Origin: Pseudomonadota bacterium
GTDB lineage: Bacteria > Pseudomonadota > Gammaproteobacteria > Burkholderiales > Burkholderiaceae_C
Length of the DNA: 7,009 nt
Assembly (NCBI GenBank): GCA_023422975.1
Contig: JAFAGF010000236.1
Coordinates: 1-7,009 of the forward strand
Direction: 5' to 3'
In this document: piece after piece, positions 1-5,332 of the stretch
Numbering within the stretch: position 1 is the first letter of the stretch
How the letters are laid out: each line of letters opens with the position of its first letter
Notes under the pieces: generated by a model
The model's database searches: none
Seen by the model: only the letters and a program-made list of their open reading frames with translations
What the model was told of the DNA's origin: nothing
Position numbers and translations under genes: made by a program

Positions 1-284
1 TGAATGTGGATCTGCCCCGCGCATCGAATGAGCCCGAGGTGGTCAAACCCCAGAACATCAGTCTGAGCATTGATGCACAAGGCCAGTTCCACTGGAACAA
101 GGAAGCCATCTCCGATGAACAGCTGGTAGAGCGCCTGACGGCCGAAGCCGCCAAGGACCCGCAGCCCGATCTGCACATCCACGGCGACAAGGAAGTGCGC
201 TACGAGCGCGTCGCCAAAGCCATGGCTGCGGCGCAAACTTCTGGCATTCGCAAGATTGGTTTTGTGACCGAACCCGAGCAATAA
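1..284 (+). CDS. exbD: ExbD/TolR-family biopolymer transport protein, C-terminal part (5' end outside window)
   Basis: This is the C-terminal part of an ExbD protein. ExbD works with ExbB and TonB in the inner membrane to pass proton-motive force to outer-membrane receptors for siderophores, heme and other ligands. The reading frame is open from the first base, with no start inside the window that fits the family. The visible protein begins at NVDLPRAS, the stretch that directly follows the single transmembrane helix in ExbD proteins, so the helix and the short cytoplasmic N-terminus lie upstream. About 93 residues of the periplasmic domain are present, out of a usual length near 140. The segment ending GIRKIGFVTEPEQ is the typical ExbD/TolR C-terminal strand. 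A GTG at position 6 is an internal valine, not a start. A strong terminator follows 50 bases later, so this is probably the last gene of an operon, presumably with tonB and exbB (not visible). TolR is the main alternative, but the VDLPRAS segment and the nearby hemP favour ExbD. Confidence 0.88.
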   Translation, partial: NVDLPRASNEPEVVKPQNISLSIDAQGQFHWNKEAISDEQLVERLTAEAAKDPQPDLHIHGDKEVRYERVAKAMAAAQTSGIRKIGFVTEPEQ

Positions 285-332
285 GCCGCGCCTGCCACGC
301 AGCCTGCACAGGCTGCGCATGCGCCACACCCT

Positions 333-366
333 GCCCTGCAGGCACACCAGCCTGCAGGGCTTTTTT
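333..366 (+). terminator. Rho-independent terminator after exbD
   Basis: A perfect 11-bp stem (GCCCTGCAGGC pairing with GCCTGCAGGGC) with a six-base loop ACACCA is followed directly by six T residues. It is about 50 bases after the exbD stop codon and should end that transcript before the hemP promoter region. Confidence 0.92.
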
Positions 367-393
367 GTGCCTGAAGCGCACCGCCTTCCCTAG

Positions 394-485
394 AAAAGCA
401 TAGCTGCTCGCGCTGGCCTCACGTGCATTTCACATCCCTTTAATACGGGAATGACCTATACATCAACGCAAGCAGCTATGTTTTT
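394..485. repeat. Long nested inverted repeat in the exbD-hemP gap
   Basis: The arm CATAGCTGCTCGCG at 399-412 pairs with CGCAAGCAGCTATG at 467-480 with a single mismatch. The pairing continues outwards as a G-T wobble and four A-T pairs, giving a stem of about 19 bp. Inside the 54-base loop is a smaller hairpin, TCCC/GGGA at about 435-450. Seven T residues follow the right arm, so read on the plus strand it also resembles an oversized terminator. The two arms look like two copies of one dispersed intergenic repeat in opposite orientation (see also about 985, 4665 and 5335). No target-site duplication is visible, and there is no room for a transposase. It lies between the exbD terminator and the hemP promoter. 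Confidence 0.7.
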
Positions 486-540
486 TTGGAATTAGCAACC
501 GTAAATTCACAAATTGTTGCATTCATGGCAGCAAAAAAGC

Positions 541-568
541 TTGCGCGTTAAATAAGAATGGTTATCAT
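541..568 (+). promoter_or_regulatory. Putative hemP promoter (-35/-10)
   Basis: TTGCGC at 541-546 and TATCAT at 563-568 are separated by 16 bases. Both elements are moderate sigma-70 matches. The -10 element lies inside the Fur box, which is the usual arrangement for iron-repressed genes. The start of transcription would fall near 575, about 25 bases before the preferred hemP start codon. The assignment is by eye only. Confidence 0.35.
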
Positions 569-569
569 T
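551..569 (+). promoter_or_regulatory. Fur box upstream of hemP
   Basis: AATAAGAATGGTTATCATT matches 11 of 19 positions of the classical Fur consensus GATAATGATAATCATTATC, including the conserved AT-rich half-sites. It sits about 30 bases before the preferred hemP start and overlaps the probable -10 element. Fur with Fe(II) would therefore block transcription when iron is plentiful. This agrees with the known iron regulation of hemP genes in Burkholderiales. Confidence 0.72.
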
Positions 570-599
570 AACACAACTTCAACGCACCGCACTGACACC

Positions 600-803
600 A
601 TGCAAGCCACACTCTCCCTTCCAATCACGCGCCGTGCTCCCGCGGGACAGACCGTACTGGCAGACAGTGCGGCCACGCCGCAAGAGCTGAGCCTGGACAG
701 TGAAGCGCTGCTGCGCGGCAAGAAGTCCGTCACCATCCTGCACAACGGCGCCACCTACCGTTTGCAAGCCACCAAGCTGGGCAAGCTGATCTTGACCAAA
801 TAA
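600..803 (+). CDS. hemP: Hemin uptake protein HemP
   Basis: This encodes a 67-residue HemP/HmuP-family protein. The family is needed for heme acquisition; in some alpha- and betaproteobacteria it acts as a small positive factor for expression of the heme receptor. The diagnostic C-terminal half is clear: a segment rich in Leu and Ser (SLDSEALLRG), then VTILHNGATYRLQATKLGKLILTK read as consecutive motifs, with the nearly invariant H-N-G, Y-x-L and terminal GKLILTK. Where many relatives have YxLRxT, this one has YRLQAT. An in-frame ATG at 558 would add 14 residues, but it lies inside the Fur box and would fall before the expected transcription start. The ATG at 600 is therefore preferred, although no strong Shine-Dalgarno sequence precedes it. 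No TonB-dependent receptor or ABC heme importer follows; the next gene points the opposite way. Identity is secure, the exact start less so. Confidence 0.9.
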   Translation: MQATLSLPITRRAPAGQTVLADSAATPQELSLDSEALLRGKKSVTILHNGATYRLQATKLGKLILTK

Positions 804-856
804 ATAACACGGCGCGTCGCAGCCACTGCGGCACGCACACCAGTTTCATCGTGGGG

Positions 857-881
857 CGATACGGGTGAGGACCCGTCATCG
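857..881 (+). other. Hairpin in the hemP 3' region
   Basis: The arms CGAT-ACGGGT and ACCCGT-C-ATCG enclose the loop GAGG, giving a 10-bp stem with a single bulged C. Three T residues follow, too few for a convincing terminator. A second small stem (CGCAG/CTGCG, about 818-830) lies just before it, and a run of seven T residues lies at 930-936. The 804-956 stretch has no open reading frame that I can support. It may be a structured 3' untranslated region or the site of a small RNA; the sequence alone does not decide. Confidence 0.4.
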
Positions 882-956
882 TTTAGGCCAGCCAACAAGG
901 CAGTTCATCGGGCATTGCGTAGCCAGTCCTTTTTTTCCACTGAAACTCTTCTCGAC

Positions 957-986
957 AAAAAAAGCGACCTTCAAGGTCGCTTTTTT
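957..986. terminator. Bidirectional terminator between hemP and the GlcG-like gene
   Basis: The stem AAAAAAGCGACCT/AGGTCGCTTTTTT pairs perfectly with a loop of three bases (or five, if the closing pair is open). It has a T-run on either strand, so it can end transcripts from both sides. It lies about 150 bases after the hemP stop and 63 bases after the stop of the convergent minus-strand gene. Confidence 0.9.
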
Positions 987-1027
987 CATAGCTATGCACG
1001 CTGATCTGGCAAGCGCTTCAGCGCCAT
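985..1027 (+). repeat. Dispersed intergenic repeat copy (degenerate)
   Basis: ATAGCTATGCACGCTGATCT at 988 onwards, followed by a GGCAAGCGCTTCAGCGCC block, aligns by eye with the repeat copies near 400, 480, 4722 and 5343. They share an A-G-C-T start, a GCGC/ACGC-T-GAT core, and a second AGCGCT-like block about 12 bases on. It abuts the bidirectional terminator. The copies are degenerate, so membership is an inference. Confidence 0.45.
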
Positions 1028-1048
1028 AACGCGCTCATGCTTTCACGC

Positions 1049-1456
1049 TTACAGGCCCAGGGCGGCAATCCCTGCTGCGGCCACTTGCGCATCTTCCGAA
1101 GCCTTCACGCCCGAGACGCCCACCGCACCCAGGCACTGGCCGTCCTTGAGGATTTGCACGCCGCCTTCGAGCAAGCCATCCACAAACGGCGCGCTCAGGA
1201 AAGCCGTGCGGCCGTTGTTGATCATGTCTTCAAACGCCTTGGTGTCCTTGCGGCCCACAGCAGCCGAGCGCGCCTTGGCGGGAGCAATGTGCGAAGAGAT
1301 GGGTGCTGCGCCATCCAGACGCTGCAGCCACAGCAGGTGACCGCCATCGTCCACGATGGAGATCGTCACGGGCCAGTTGTTCTTCAGCGCTTCGGCTTCT
1401 GCTGCCGCGGCAATCTTCTTCACATCGGCCAATTCCAGCACAAACTTGTTCTTCAT
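1049..1456 (-). CDS. GlcG/HbpS-family protein (DUF336), possible heme-binding protein
   Basis: This 135-residue protein belongs to the GlcG/HbpS family, formerly DUF336. The family includes GlcG of the glycolate-utilisation locus and HbpS, an extracellular heme sensor of Streptomyces; for most members the function is unknown. Family features are TISIVDDGGHLLWLQRLDGA (about residues 31-50), an Ala-rich block with K61-A-R-S-A-A (GlcG-type ARKA region), and a C-terminal G-x-x-G-AVGVSG loop (about 106-116) followed by EDAQVAAAGI. The length is typical. No signal peptide is visible, so it is probably cytoplasmic. The ATG at 1456 is preceded by TTGGAG at a spacing of about nine bases, which supports this start. 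It converges on hemP, a location that fits but does not prove a heme role. A perfect palindrome lies 22 bases upstream, so it may have its own repressor. Confidence 0.85.
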   Translation of the reverse strand: MKNKFVLELADVKKIAAAAEAEALKNNWPVTISIVDDGGHLLWLQRLDGAAPISSHIAPAKARSAAVGRKDTKAFEDMINNGRTAFLSAPFVDGLLEGGVQILKDGQCLGAVGVSGVKASEDAQVAAAGIAALGL

Positions 1457-1478
1457 TGCTCAGACTCCAAAAGAGAGA

Positions 1479-1490
1479 TTTGTATACAAA
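1479..1490. promoter_or_regulatory. Perfect 12-bp palindrome TTTGTATACAAA, candidate operator
   Basis: TTTGTATACAAA is a perfect inverted repeat 22 bases upstream of the GlcG-like start. On the minus strand it overlaps a possible -10 element (TATACA) that lies 16 bases after TTGTCG (-35). A repressor bound here would block the promoter. The sequence resembles operators of GntR-type (FadR/FCD) regulators, which often contain GTATAC-like cores; GlcC of the glycolate operon belongs to that class. The regulator itself is not in the window. Confidence 0.5.
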
Positions 1491-1589
1491 AATGCAGCAT
1501 ACCGACAAAGCAATGCACCACCTGGCACTTGTGTGCAAAACATTCCAACCCCAAACACCACAAAAACTGCTGCAAAAACCAAGGTTTTG

Positions 1590-1620
1590 GGAACTAATCT
1601 GTACAGCAACCCCTCATAAA
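1590..1620 (+). promoter_or_regulatory. Putative ECF sigma (RpoE-like) promoter of the YccA-family gene
   Basis: GGAACTA at 1590-1596 is followed 17 bases later by TCATAAA at 1614-1620. This is close to the RpoE/AlgU pattern GGAACTT-N16/17-TCtgA or TCAAA. Transcription would start near 1627, about 44 bases before the start codon. The overlapping TAAAAT (1617-1622) could instead be a sigma-70 -10 element, but no good -35 stands at the right distance. Confidence 0.42.
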
Positions 1621-1670
1621 ATGTCCTGACATAGCAATTCGCTATTCCTCTACTTAGGAGAAAACACACC

Positions 1671-2360
1671 ATGAACCCTATGAACACTTTGGACTCTGCA
1701 GGCTACGGCATCTCGCAGCAGCAGCGCCACAGAGTGCTGCGCAATACCTACTGGCTGCTGGCCCTGAGCCTGCTGCCCACAGTACTGGGCGCTTGGATTG
1801 GTGTGGCCACCGGCATCACAGCGGGCCTGACGGGCTTTATGGGCCTAATCGTTTTCATGGTCGGCGCTTTTGGCTTCATGTTCGCCATTGAAAAGACCAA
1901 GCACTCCGCCGCTGGCGTGCCCGTGCTGCTGGCCTTTACCTTCTTCATGGGCCTGATGCTCTCTCGCATGATTGCCATGGTGCTGGGCTTTAGCAACGGC
2001 TCACAGTTGATCATGACCGCCTTTGCAGGCACTGCTGGCGTGTTCTTTGTCATGGCTTCGCTGGCCACCGTCATCAAGCGTGACATCTCCGGCATGGGCA
2101 AGTGGCTGTTCGTCGGCGCACTGGTGCTGATGGTCGGAGCAGTCATTAACGTGTTTGTGGGCTCCACCGCAGGCATGATGGCGATTTCCATGCTGGCGAT
2201 TGGTATCTTCTCGGCCTACATGCTGTATGACATCAAGCAGATCATCGACGGCGGCGAGACCAACTACATCAGCGCCACCTTGTCGCTGTACCTGGACGTC
2301 TTCAACGTGTTCCAAAGCCTGCTGGCCCTGCTGGGCATCATGGGCGGCGAGCGCGACTAA
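1671..2360 (+). CDS. yccA: Bax inhibitor-1/YccA family inner-membrane protein
   Basis: This 229-residue integral membrane protein belongs to the Bax inhibitor-1 (UPF0005) family. The best studied bacterial relative, E. coli YccA, is a substrate and modulator of the membrane protease FtsH and protects SecY from degradation when translocons jam. About seven hydrophobic segments are visible, at roughly residues 25-45, 52-72, 82-106, 112-133, 144-164, 168-188 and 200-225. The family signature is at the C-terminus: YMLYDIKQII with D187, then ISATLSLYLDVFNVFQSLLA with D209; such aspartates form the pH/calcium-sensing pair in characterised homologues. The ATG at 1671 is preceded by GGAG with a 10-base spacing; a second ATG at 1680 is too far from it. 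The upstream region has an ECF-sigma-like promoter, which would suit a membrane-stress role. A terminator follows, so the gene appears monocistronic. Whether it is the true orthologue of YccA rather than of YbhL or YbhM is less certain. Confidence 0.9.
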   Translation: MNPMNTLDSAGYGISQQQRHRVLRNTYWLLALSLLPTVLGAWIGVATGITAGLTGFMGLIVFMVGAFGFMFAIEKTKHSAAGVPVLLAFTFFMGLMLSRMIAMVLGFSNGSQLIMTAFAGTAGVFFVMASLATVIKRDISGMGKWLFVGALVLMVGAVINVFVGSTAGMMAISMLAIGIFSAYMLYDIKQIIDGGETNYISATLSLYLDVFNVFQSLLALLGIMGGERD

Positions 2361-2394
2361 GCGCTGATCGGGCGCGCCTTGGCGCCGCACTGCC

Positions 2395-2421
2395 AAAAAA
2401 GCTCCTTCGGGGGCTTTTTTT
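2395..2421 (+). terminator. Rho-independent terminator after the YccA-family gene
   Basis: The arms AAAAAAGCTCC and GGGGCTTTTTT pair with one T-G wobble and enclose a stable TTCG tetraloop, followed by a T-run. It begins 34 bases after the stop codon. The A-run on the left arm could also allow it to work on the other strand. Confidence 0.92.
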
Positions 2422-2478
2422 ATGGGTCATTGCAAAAAAACTTTAAGATCTTGCCCAGCCTGTCGATACAGCTGTCAC

Positions 2479-2844
2479 ATGCCAAAACATCTCCACTCCT
2501 TTCGCCCCGCCTTTTTGCTGCTGCCCCTAGGTGCCGCGCTGTTGGCGGGCTGCCTTGAACAAGTCCCGGGCCTGGGCCCAGATCCGCGCACGGTCATTCG
2601 TGAAAACGAAGCCAAAGCGATCGGCAGCGCCTGCCGCCACGCCATGCGTGGTATTGAGGACTGCTACACCCTCAACCCCAAGGCCCCCAAAGCCATGGTG
2701 TTTGCAGGCTGGAAGGACATGGACGAATACATGCGCGAGCACAAACTTGAAGGCACGCCCTCTGTCTTCACCCAAAAGCCCGAAGTGGCCAAGCCCCGCG
2801 CCGAAGACGACATTGAGACGGAATACAGCAGCCCGCGCAGTTAA
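2479..2844 (+). CDS. Small putative lipoprotein of unknown function
   Basis: I do not recognise this 121-residue protein. From the ATG at 2479 it begins with a basic n-region (MPKHLHSFRP), a hydrophobic stretch (AFLLLPLGAALLAG) and a clear lipobox LLAG-C25, so it should be exported, cut by signal peptidase II and lipid-anchored. The residue after C25 is leucine rather than aspartate, which suggests sorting to the outer membrane. The mature part is short and soluble, with two further cysteines, C52 and C62, that could form a disulfide, a WKDMDEYMREHKLEG helix near residues 78-92, and a Pro/Lys-rich tail. An upstream in-frame ATG at 2422 overlaps the tail of the preceding terminator and would bury the signal peptide, so it is rejected. 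No strong ribosome binding site precedes 2479. The gene has its own terminator and looks monocistronic. Confidence 0.75.
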   Translation: MPKHLHSFRPAFLLLPLGAALLAGCLEQVPGLGPDPRTVIRENEAKAIGSACRHAMRGIEDCYTLNPKAPKAMVFAGWKDMDEYMREHKLEGTPSVFTQKPEVAKPRAEDDIETEYSSPRS

Positions 2845-2871
2845 TTGCACCGCCACGGCGCTGCAACCATT

Positions 2872-2908
2872 AAAAAGCCCGCAAGCGCTGATACGCTGCG
2901 GGCTTTTT
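2872..2908. terminator. Rho-independent terminator after the lipoprotein gene
   Basis: The stem AAAAAGCCCGCA/TGCGGGCTTTTT is perfect over 12 bp. It continues through one bulged A into GCG/CGC with a CTGATA loop. T-runs on both strands make it potentially bidirectional. It lies 27 bases after the lipoprotein stop, in the gap facing the convergent rlmD. Confidence 0.92.
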
Positions 2909-3011
2909 GCTATGCCTTTTTACTATGCATTAGGCACTGCTGGCTGGGTCACTACCTAACGTTGCCAGCAGCACTCAGCACATCGTCGATAGCGGTAAAG
3001 GCGAAGCGCTA

Positions 3012-3050
3012 AACACAAAACCGCAGGCAGCCATGCCACCTGCGCTGCCT
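3012..3050 (-). terminator. Probable terminator after rlmD
   Basis: Read on the minus strand just past the rlmD stop, CGCAGG pairs with CCTGCG around an 11-base loop and is followed by GTTTTGTGTTT. An alternative, mutually exclusive stem AGGCAGC/GCTGCCT uses the same stretch. The T-run is interrupted, so this is weaker than the other terminators here. Confidence 0.5.
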
Positions 3051-3062
3051 TGCGCTCAGCAC

Positions 3063-4583
3063 TTAATCGTCGATGCGCTCAAACACGGCCATCGATTCCA
3101 CGTGCGCCGTGTGCGGGAACATGTTCACCACCCCCGCCAGCACGCAGCGGTAGCCCGCCTGGTGCACCAGCAAGCCAGCATCACGCGCCAAGGTGGCGGG
3201 GTTGCAGCTCACGTACACAATGCGCTGGGGGAACTTCCAGTTTTCCTGGCCTTCGGGCAAAGGCGGCAGCAGATCGGGTTGCTCCTCGGCGGCTACGCCC
3301 ACTTGCTTGGCACCTGTGCGAATTTGGTGAATGTCTGCCAGCGCCTGCGACAGCGCAAACGCACCTTCGCGCGGCGGGTCTACCAGCCACTTGTCGGCAT
3401 TGCCATCGGCCATCAGCAACTCAGGCGTCATATTGAACAAGTTACGGCCCACGAAAGACGTAGGCGCCAGCTTGTCGCCATCCACACGCGTGGCGTTGTT
3501 GGCAGCGTAGTTTTCGTTCGAGCGCTGCACCAGCGCGTCCGAGCCTTCAATGCCCAGTACCTCACGCGCCATCGTGGCCAGCGGCAAGGTGAAGTTGCCC
3601 AGACCGCAGAACCAGTCAATCACGCGCTCGTGCTTTTGCACATCCAGCAAACGCAGCGAGCGGGTCACCAGCACGCGGTTGATGTGCGGGTTGACCTGCG
3701 TGAAGTCCGTGGGCTTGAAAGGCATGGTGATGCCAAAGTCGGGCAACGTATACGACAGCTGCGCGCCGCCCTCATCCATTCGGTGCACGGTATCTGGCCC
3801 CTTGGGCTGCAGCCACCACTGAATGTTTTGTGCGGCAGCAAAGTCGCGCAGGCGCTGCTGGTCGGCCTCGCTCAGCGGCTCCAAATGGCGCAACAGCAGC
3901 GCTGTCACGTCATCACCACAGGCCACTTCAATTTGCGGCAGTTGTTCGCGGGCATCCATGCTGGCAACCAGCGCTCGCATGGGCATCAGCATGGCGTCCA
4001 CATGGGGGGGCAGCACCTTGCAGGTTTCCATGTCGGCGATGTAGCGGCTCTTGCGTTCGTGGAAGCCCACCAGCACCTTGCCCTTTTTGATCACATAGCG
4101 CACTGACAAACGCGCGCGGAAGCGGTAGCCCCACGTTGGCCCTTCAATGGGACGCATCATGGTCTCGGGCTTGACCTTGCCTAGGTGCCACAGGTTGTCT
4201 TCCAGCACGCGCTGCTTGACGGCCACTTGTGCGGCCACGTGCATGTGCTGCATCTTGCAGCCGCCACAAGCACCTTCGTGCAAACCGGCATTGGGGCAGC
4301 CGGGCTGTACGCGCTGCGAGGACTGGCGGTGTACTTGCACCAAACTGGCGGCTTCCCAGTTGTTTTTCTTGCGATGCACGTTGGCAGTGACCAGCTCGGT
4401 GGGCAAGGCACCGTCGATGAACACCACTTTGCCATCGGGCTTGCGGGCAATCCCCTTGGCTTCCATGTCCATGGACACCACTTCCAACCAGCCTTCGGGC
4501 AGATCGGGATTGCCAACGGGCATGTCTTCGTAGGGGGTTTCGGGGGAAATCTTGTCGTTCTGATCACTCATGATGGACGACAT
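3063..4583 (-). CDS. rlmD: 23S rRNA (uracil(1939)-C(5))-methyltransferase RlmD
   Basis: RlmD transfers a methyl group from S-adenosylmethionine to C5 of U1939 in 23S rRNA. All parts of the family are visible. Numbered from the ATG at 4583 (506 residues), a TRAM-like domain covers about 33-90. Four cysteines for a [4Fe-4S] cluster are C96, C106, C109 (ACGGCKMQH) and C188. The SAM-binding motif [11 protein letters not shown] is at about 321-331, the DPPR motif at 402, the catalytic cysteine C460 in [12 protein letters not shown], and the general-base glutamate E496 in FPHTAHVES. The protein is longer than the E. coli enzyme (433), with an N-terminal extension and an extra stretch of nearly 30 residues between DPPR and YVSCNP. 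The ATG at 4583 has GGGAG nine bases upstream. An upstream frame extension to 4655 lacks such a site and runs towards the intergenic repeat, and the ATG at 4571 is poorly placed. An RNase H-type gene lies upstream on the same strand, about 150 bases away. Confidence 0.95.
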   Translation of the reverse strand: MSSIMSDQNDKISPETPYEDMPVGNPDLPEGWLEVVSMDMEAKGIARKPDGKVVFIDGALPTELVTANVHRKKNNWEAASLVQVHRQSSQRVQPGCPNAGLHEGACGGCKMQHMHVAAQVAVKQRVLEDNLWHLGKVKPETMMRPIEGPTWGYRFRARLSVRYVIKKGKVLVGFHERKSRYIADMETCKVLPPHVDAMLMPMRALVASMDAREQLPQIEVACGDDVTALLLRHLEPLSEADQQRLRDFAAAQNIQWWLQPKGPDTVHRMDEGGAQLSYTLPDFGITMPFKPTDFTQVNPHINRVLVTRSLRLLDVQKHERVIDWFCGLGNFTLPLATMAREVLGIEGSDALVQRSNENYAANNATRVDGDKLAPTSFVGRNLFNMTPELLMADGNADKWLVDPPREGAFALSQALADIHQIRTGAKQVGVAAEEQPDLLPPLPEGQENWKFPQRIVYVSCNPATLARDAGLLVHQAGYRCVLAGVVNMFPHTAHVESMAVFERIDD

Positions 4584-4664
4584 TGTCTCAGGCTCCCAAG
4601 GCTGCAGGGTATTTGCGGGGAGGAAAACCTCGATCACCCGCGCAGCGCCCAGCATTCCCTGTGC

Positions 4665-4727
4665 GCAAAAATATCAATGAAATCGGCCTCTAAAGCAACT
4701 CCCATCGGCGCTAACAGCTCTTATTTT
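4665..4727 (-). repeat. Dispersed intergenic repeat copy
   Basis: On the minus strand this reads AAGAGCTGTTAGCGCCGATG and continues with GGAGTTGCTTTAGAGGCCG and an AT-rich end. It aligns by eye with the copy at 5333-5398 (AAGAGC...AGCGC..GA...TGATTTTTT) and with the arms near 400 and 480. It occupies the gap between the RNase H-type gene and rlmD. A weak promoter-like pair, TTGCTT-N17-GATATT, lies inside the repeat on the minus strand and could serve rlmD, but neither element is strong. Confidence 0.5.
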
Positions 4728-4734
4728 CTTTGTT

Positions 4735-5277
4735 TCACGCGGCGTGGGGCAAAGGCAAGACTACGGTATCCGGCATAGACGCACCACTGGCCAAACCGGC
4801 TTGGCGCGCCAGAGCATCGGCCTCGGTGTTGTGGTGGCGCGGTATCCAGCGCCACTGCACCTCTGCCCAGCCGCTCAACTGCGCTTGCGCTGCGCCAATC
4901 CAGTGTGCCAGGCGCACCGTGGGCCGCGCCGGAGGCCAGCCGAGCGCCTGCGCGGCCAGTTGCTCCAGCAGCCAGTGGCTGTCGGTATAGATGCGTAGAT
5001 GACGGGCGCCTTGCGCCTGGGCCAGCACCAGCCCGGCCTGCAGGGCGCGCAACTCGGCCTCGTTGTTGCAGCCACTGCCCGGCAGGGCTTGGGCTACTTC
5101 GTGCACCGAGCCATTCGGGCCCGTGAGCACCGCTCCGATGGCCATGCGCCCCGGGTTGGGCACGGCCGAGCCGTCGATATGCAAAATCCAGAAATAAGGG
5201 TGGGGGTAAGCACGTAACACGCTGCACACTTTACTCCGGTGGCAGTGCTTGCTGGGCCATCCCCGCCCTACGGCCAT
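4735..5277 (-). CDS. RNase H-fold protein (ribonuclease HI family)
   Basis: This is a single-domain RNase H-like protein, a metal-dependent nuclease fold that cuts the RNA strand of RNA-DNA hybrids. Numbered from the ATG at 5277 (180 residues), the four acidic catalytic positions are present: D35 in HIDGSAVPNPG, E75 in NNEAEL, D99 in YTDSHW and D154 in RHHNTEADALA, with a histidine just before the last one as in active enzymes. The sequence style (DGSxxPNPG, NNEAE, YTDS) is that of the shorter, RVT_3/RnhA-like group rather than E. coli RnhA itself, so it may be a second RNase H alongside the housekeeping one. The start is uncertain. The domain begins only near residue 26, no good ribosome binding site precedes the ATG at 5277, and GTG codons at 5229 (GGAG four bases upstream) and 5220 (GGAG 13 bases upstream) are alternatives. 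The frame also allows a GTG at 5289. Confidence 0.82.
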   Translation of the reverse strand: MAVGRGWPSKHCHRSKVCSVLRAYPHPYFWILHIDGSAVPNPGRMAIGAVLTGPNGSVHEVAQALPGSGCNNEAELRALQAGLVLAQAQGARHLRIYTDSHWLLEQLAAQALGWPPARPTVRLAHWIGAAQAQLSGWAEVQWRWIPRHHNTEADALARQAGLASGASMPDTVVLPLPHAA

Positions 5278-5332
5278 GCTGTCTAGCACGGCCTCTCACC
5301 CATTCAAGGCCGGAATAGCCGCAACAAGCGCA

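Noticed and set aside
394..485. Miniature transposable element (MITE) with terminal inverted repeats
   Set aside because: The arms look like terminal repeats, but no target-site duplication is visible and the flanks themselves pair, so a stem-loop of two repeat copies explains it better.
901..936. Terminator ending at the T7 run 930-936
   Set aside because: The preceding stem is only about three or four base pairs (GGC/GCC), too weak to call; the strong terminator is at 957-986.
1037..1629. Plus-strand open frames across the GlcG-like gene and its upstream region
   Set aside because: They overlap a well-supported minus-strand gene and an AT-rich control region, and none shows a known motif.
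1748..2191. 147-codon open frame on the minus strand, Met/Pro/Thr-rich
   Set aside because: It is the reverse shadow of the YccA-family membrane gene; its composition mirrors hydrophobic codons read backwards.
2422..2478. N-terminal extension of the lipoprotein from an ATG at 2422
   Set aside because: That codon overlaps the T-run of the preceding terminator, and the extension would place 19 polar residues before the lipoprotein signal.
3033..4106. 357-codon open frame on the plus strand
   Set aside because: It lies wholly antisense to rlmD, has a His/Arg/Gln-rich composition typical of the reverse frame of a GC-rich gene, and shows no recognisable domain.
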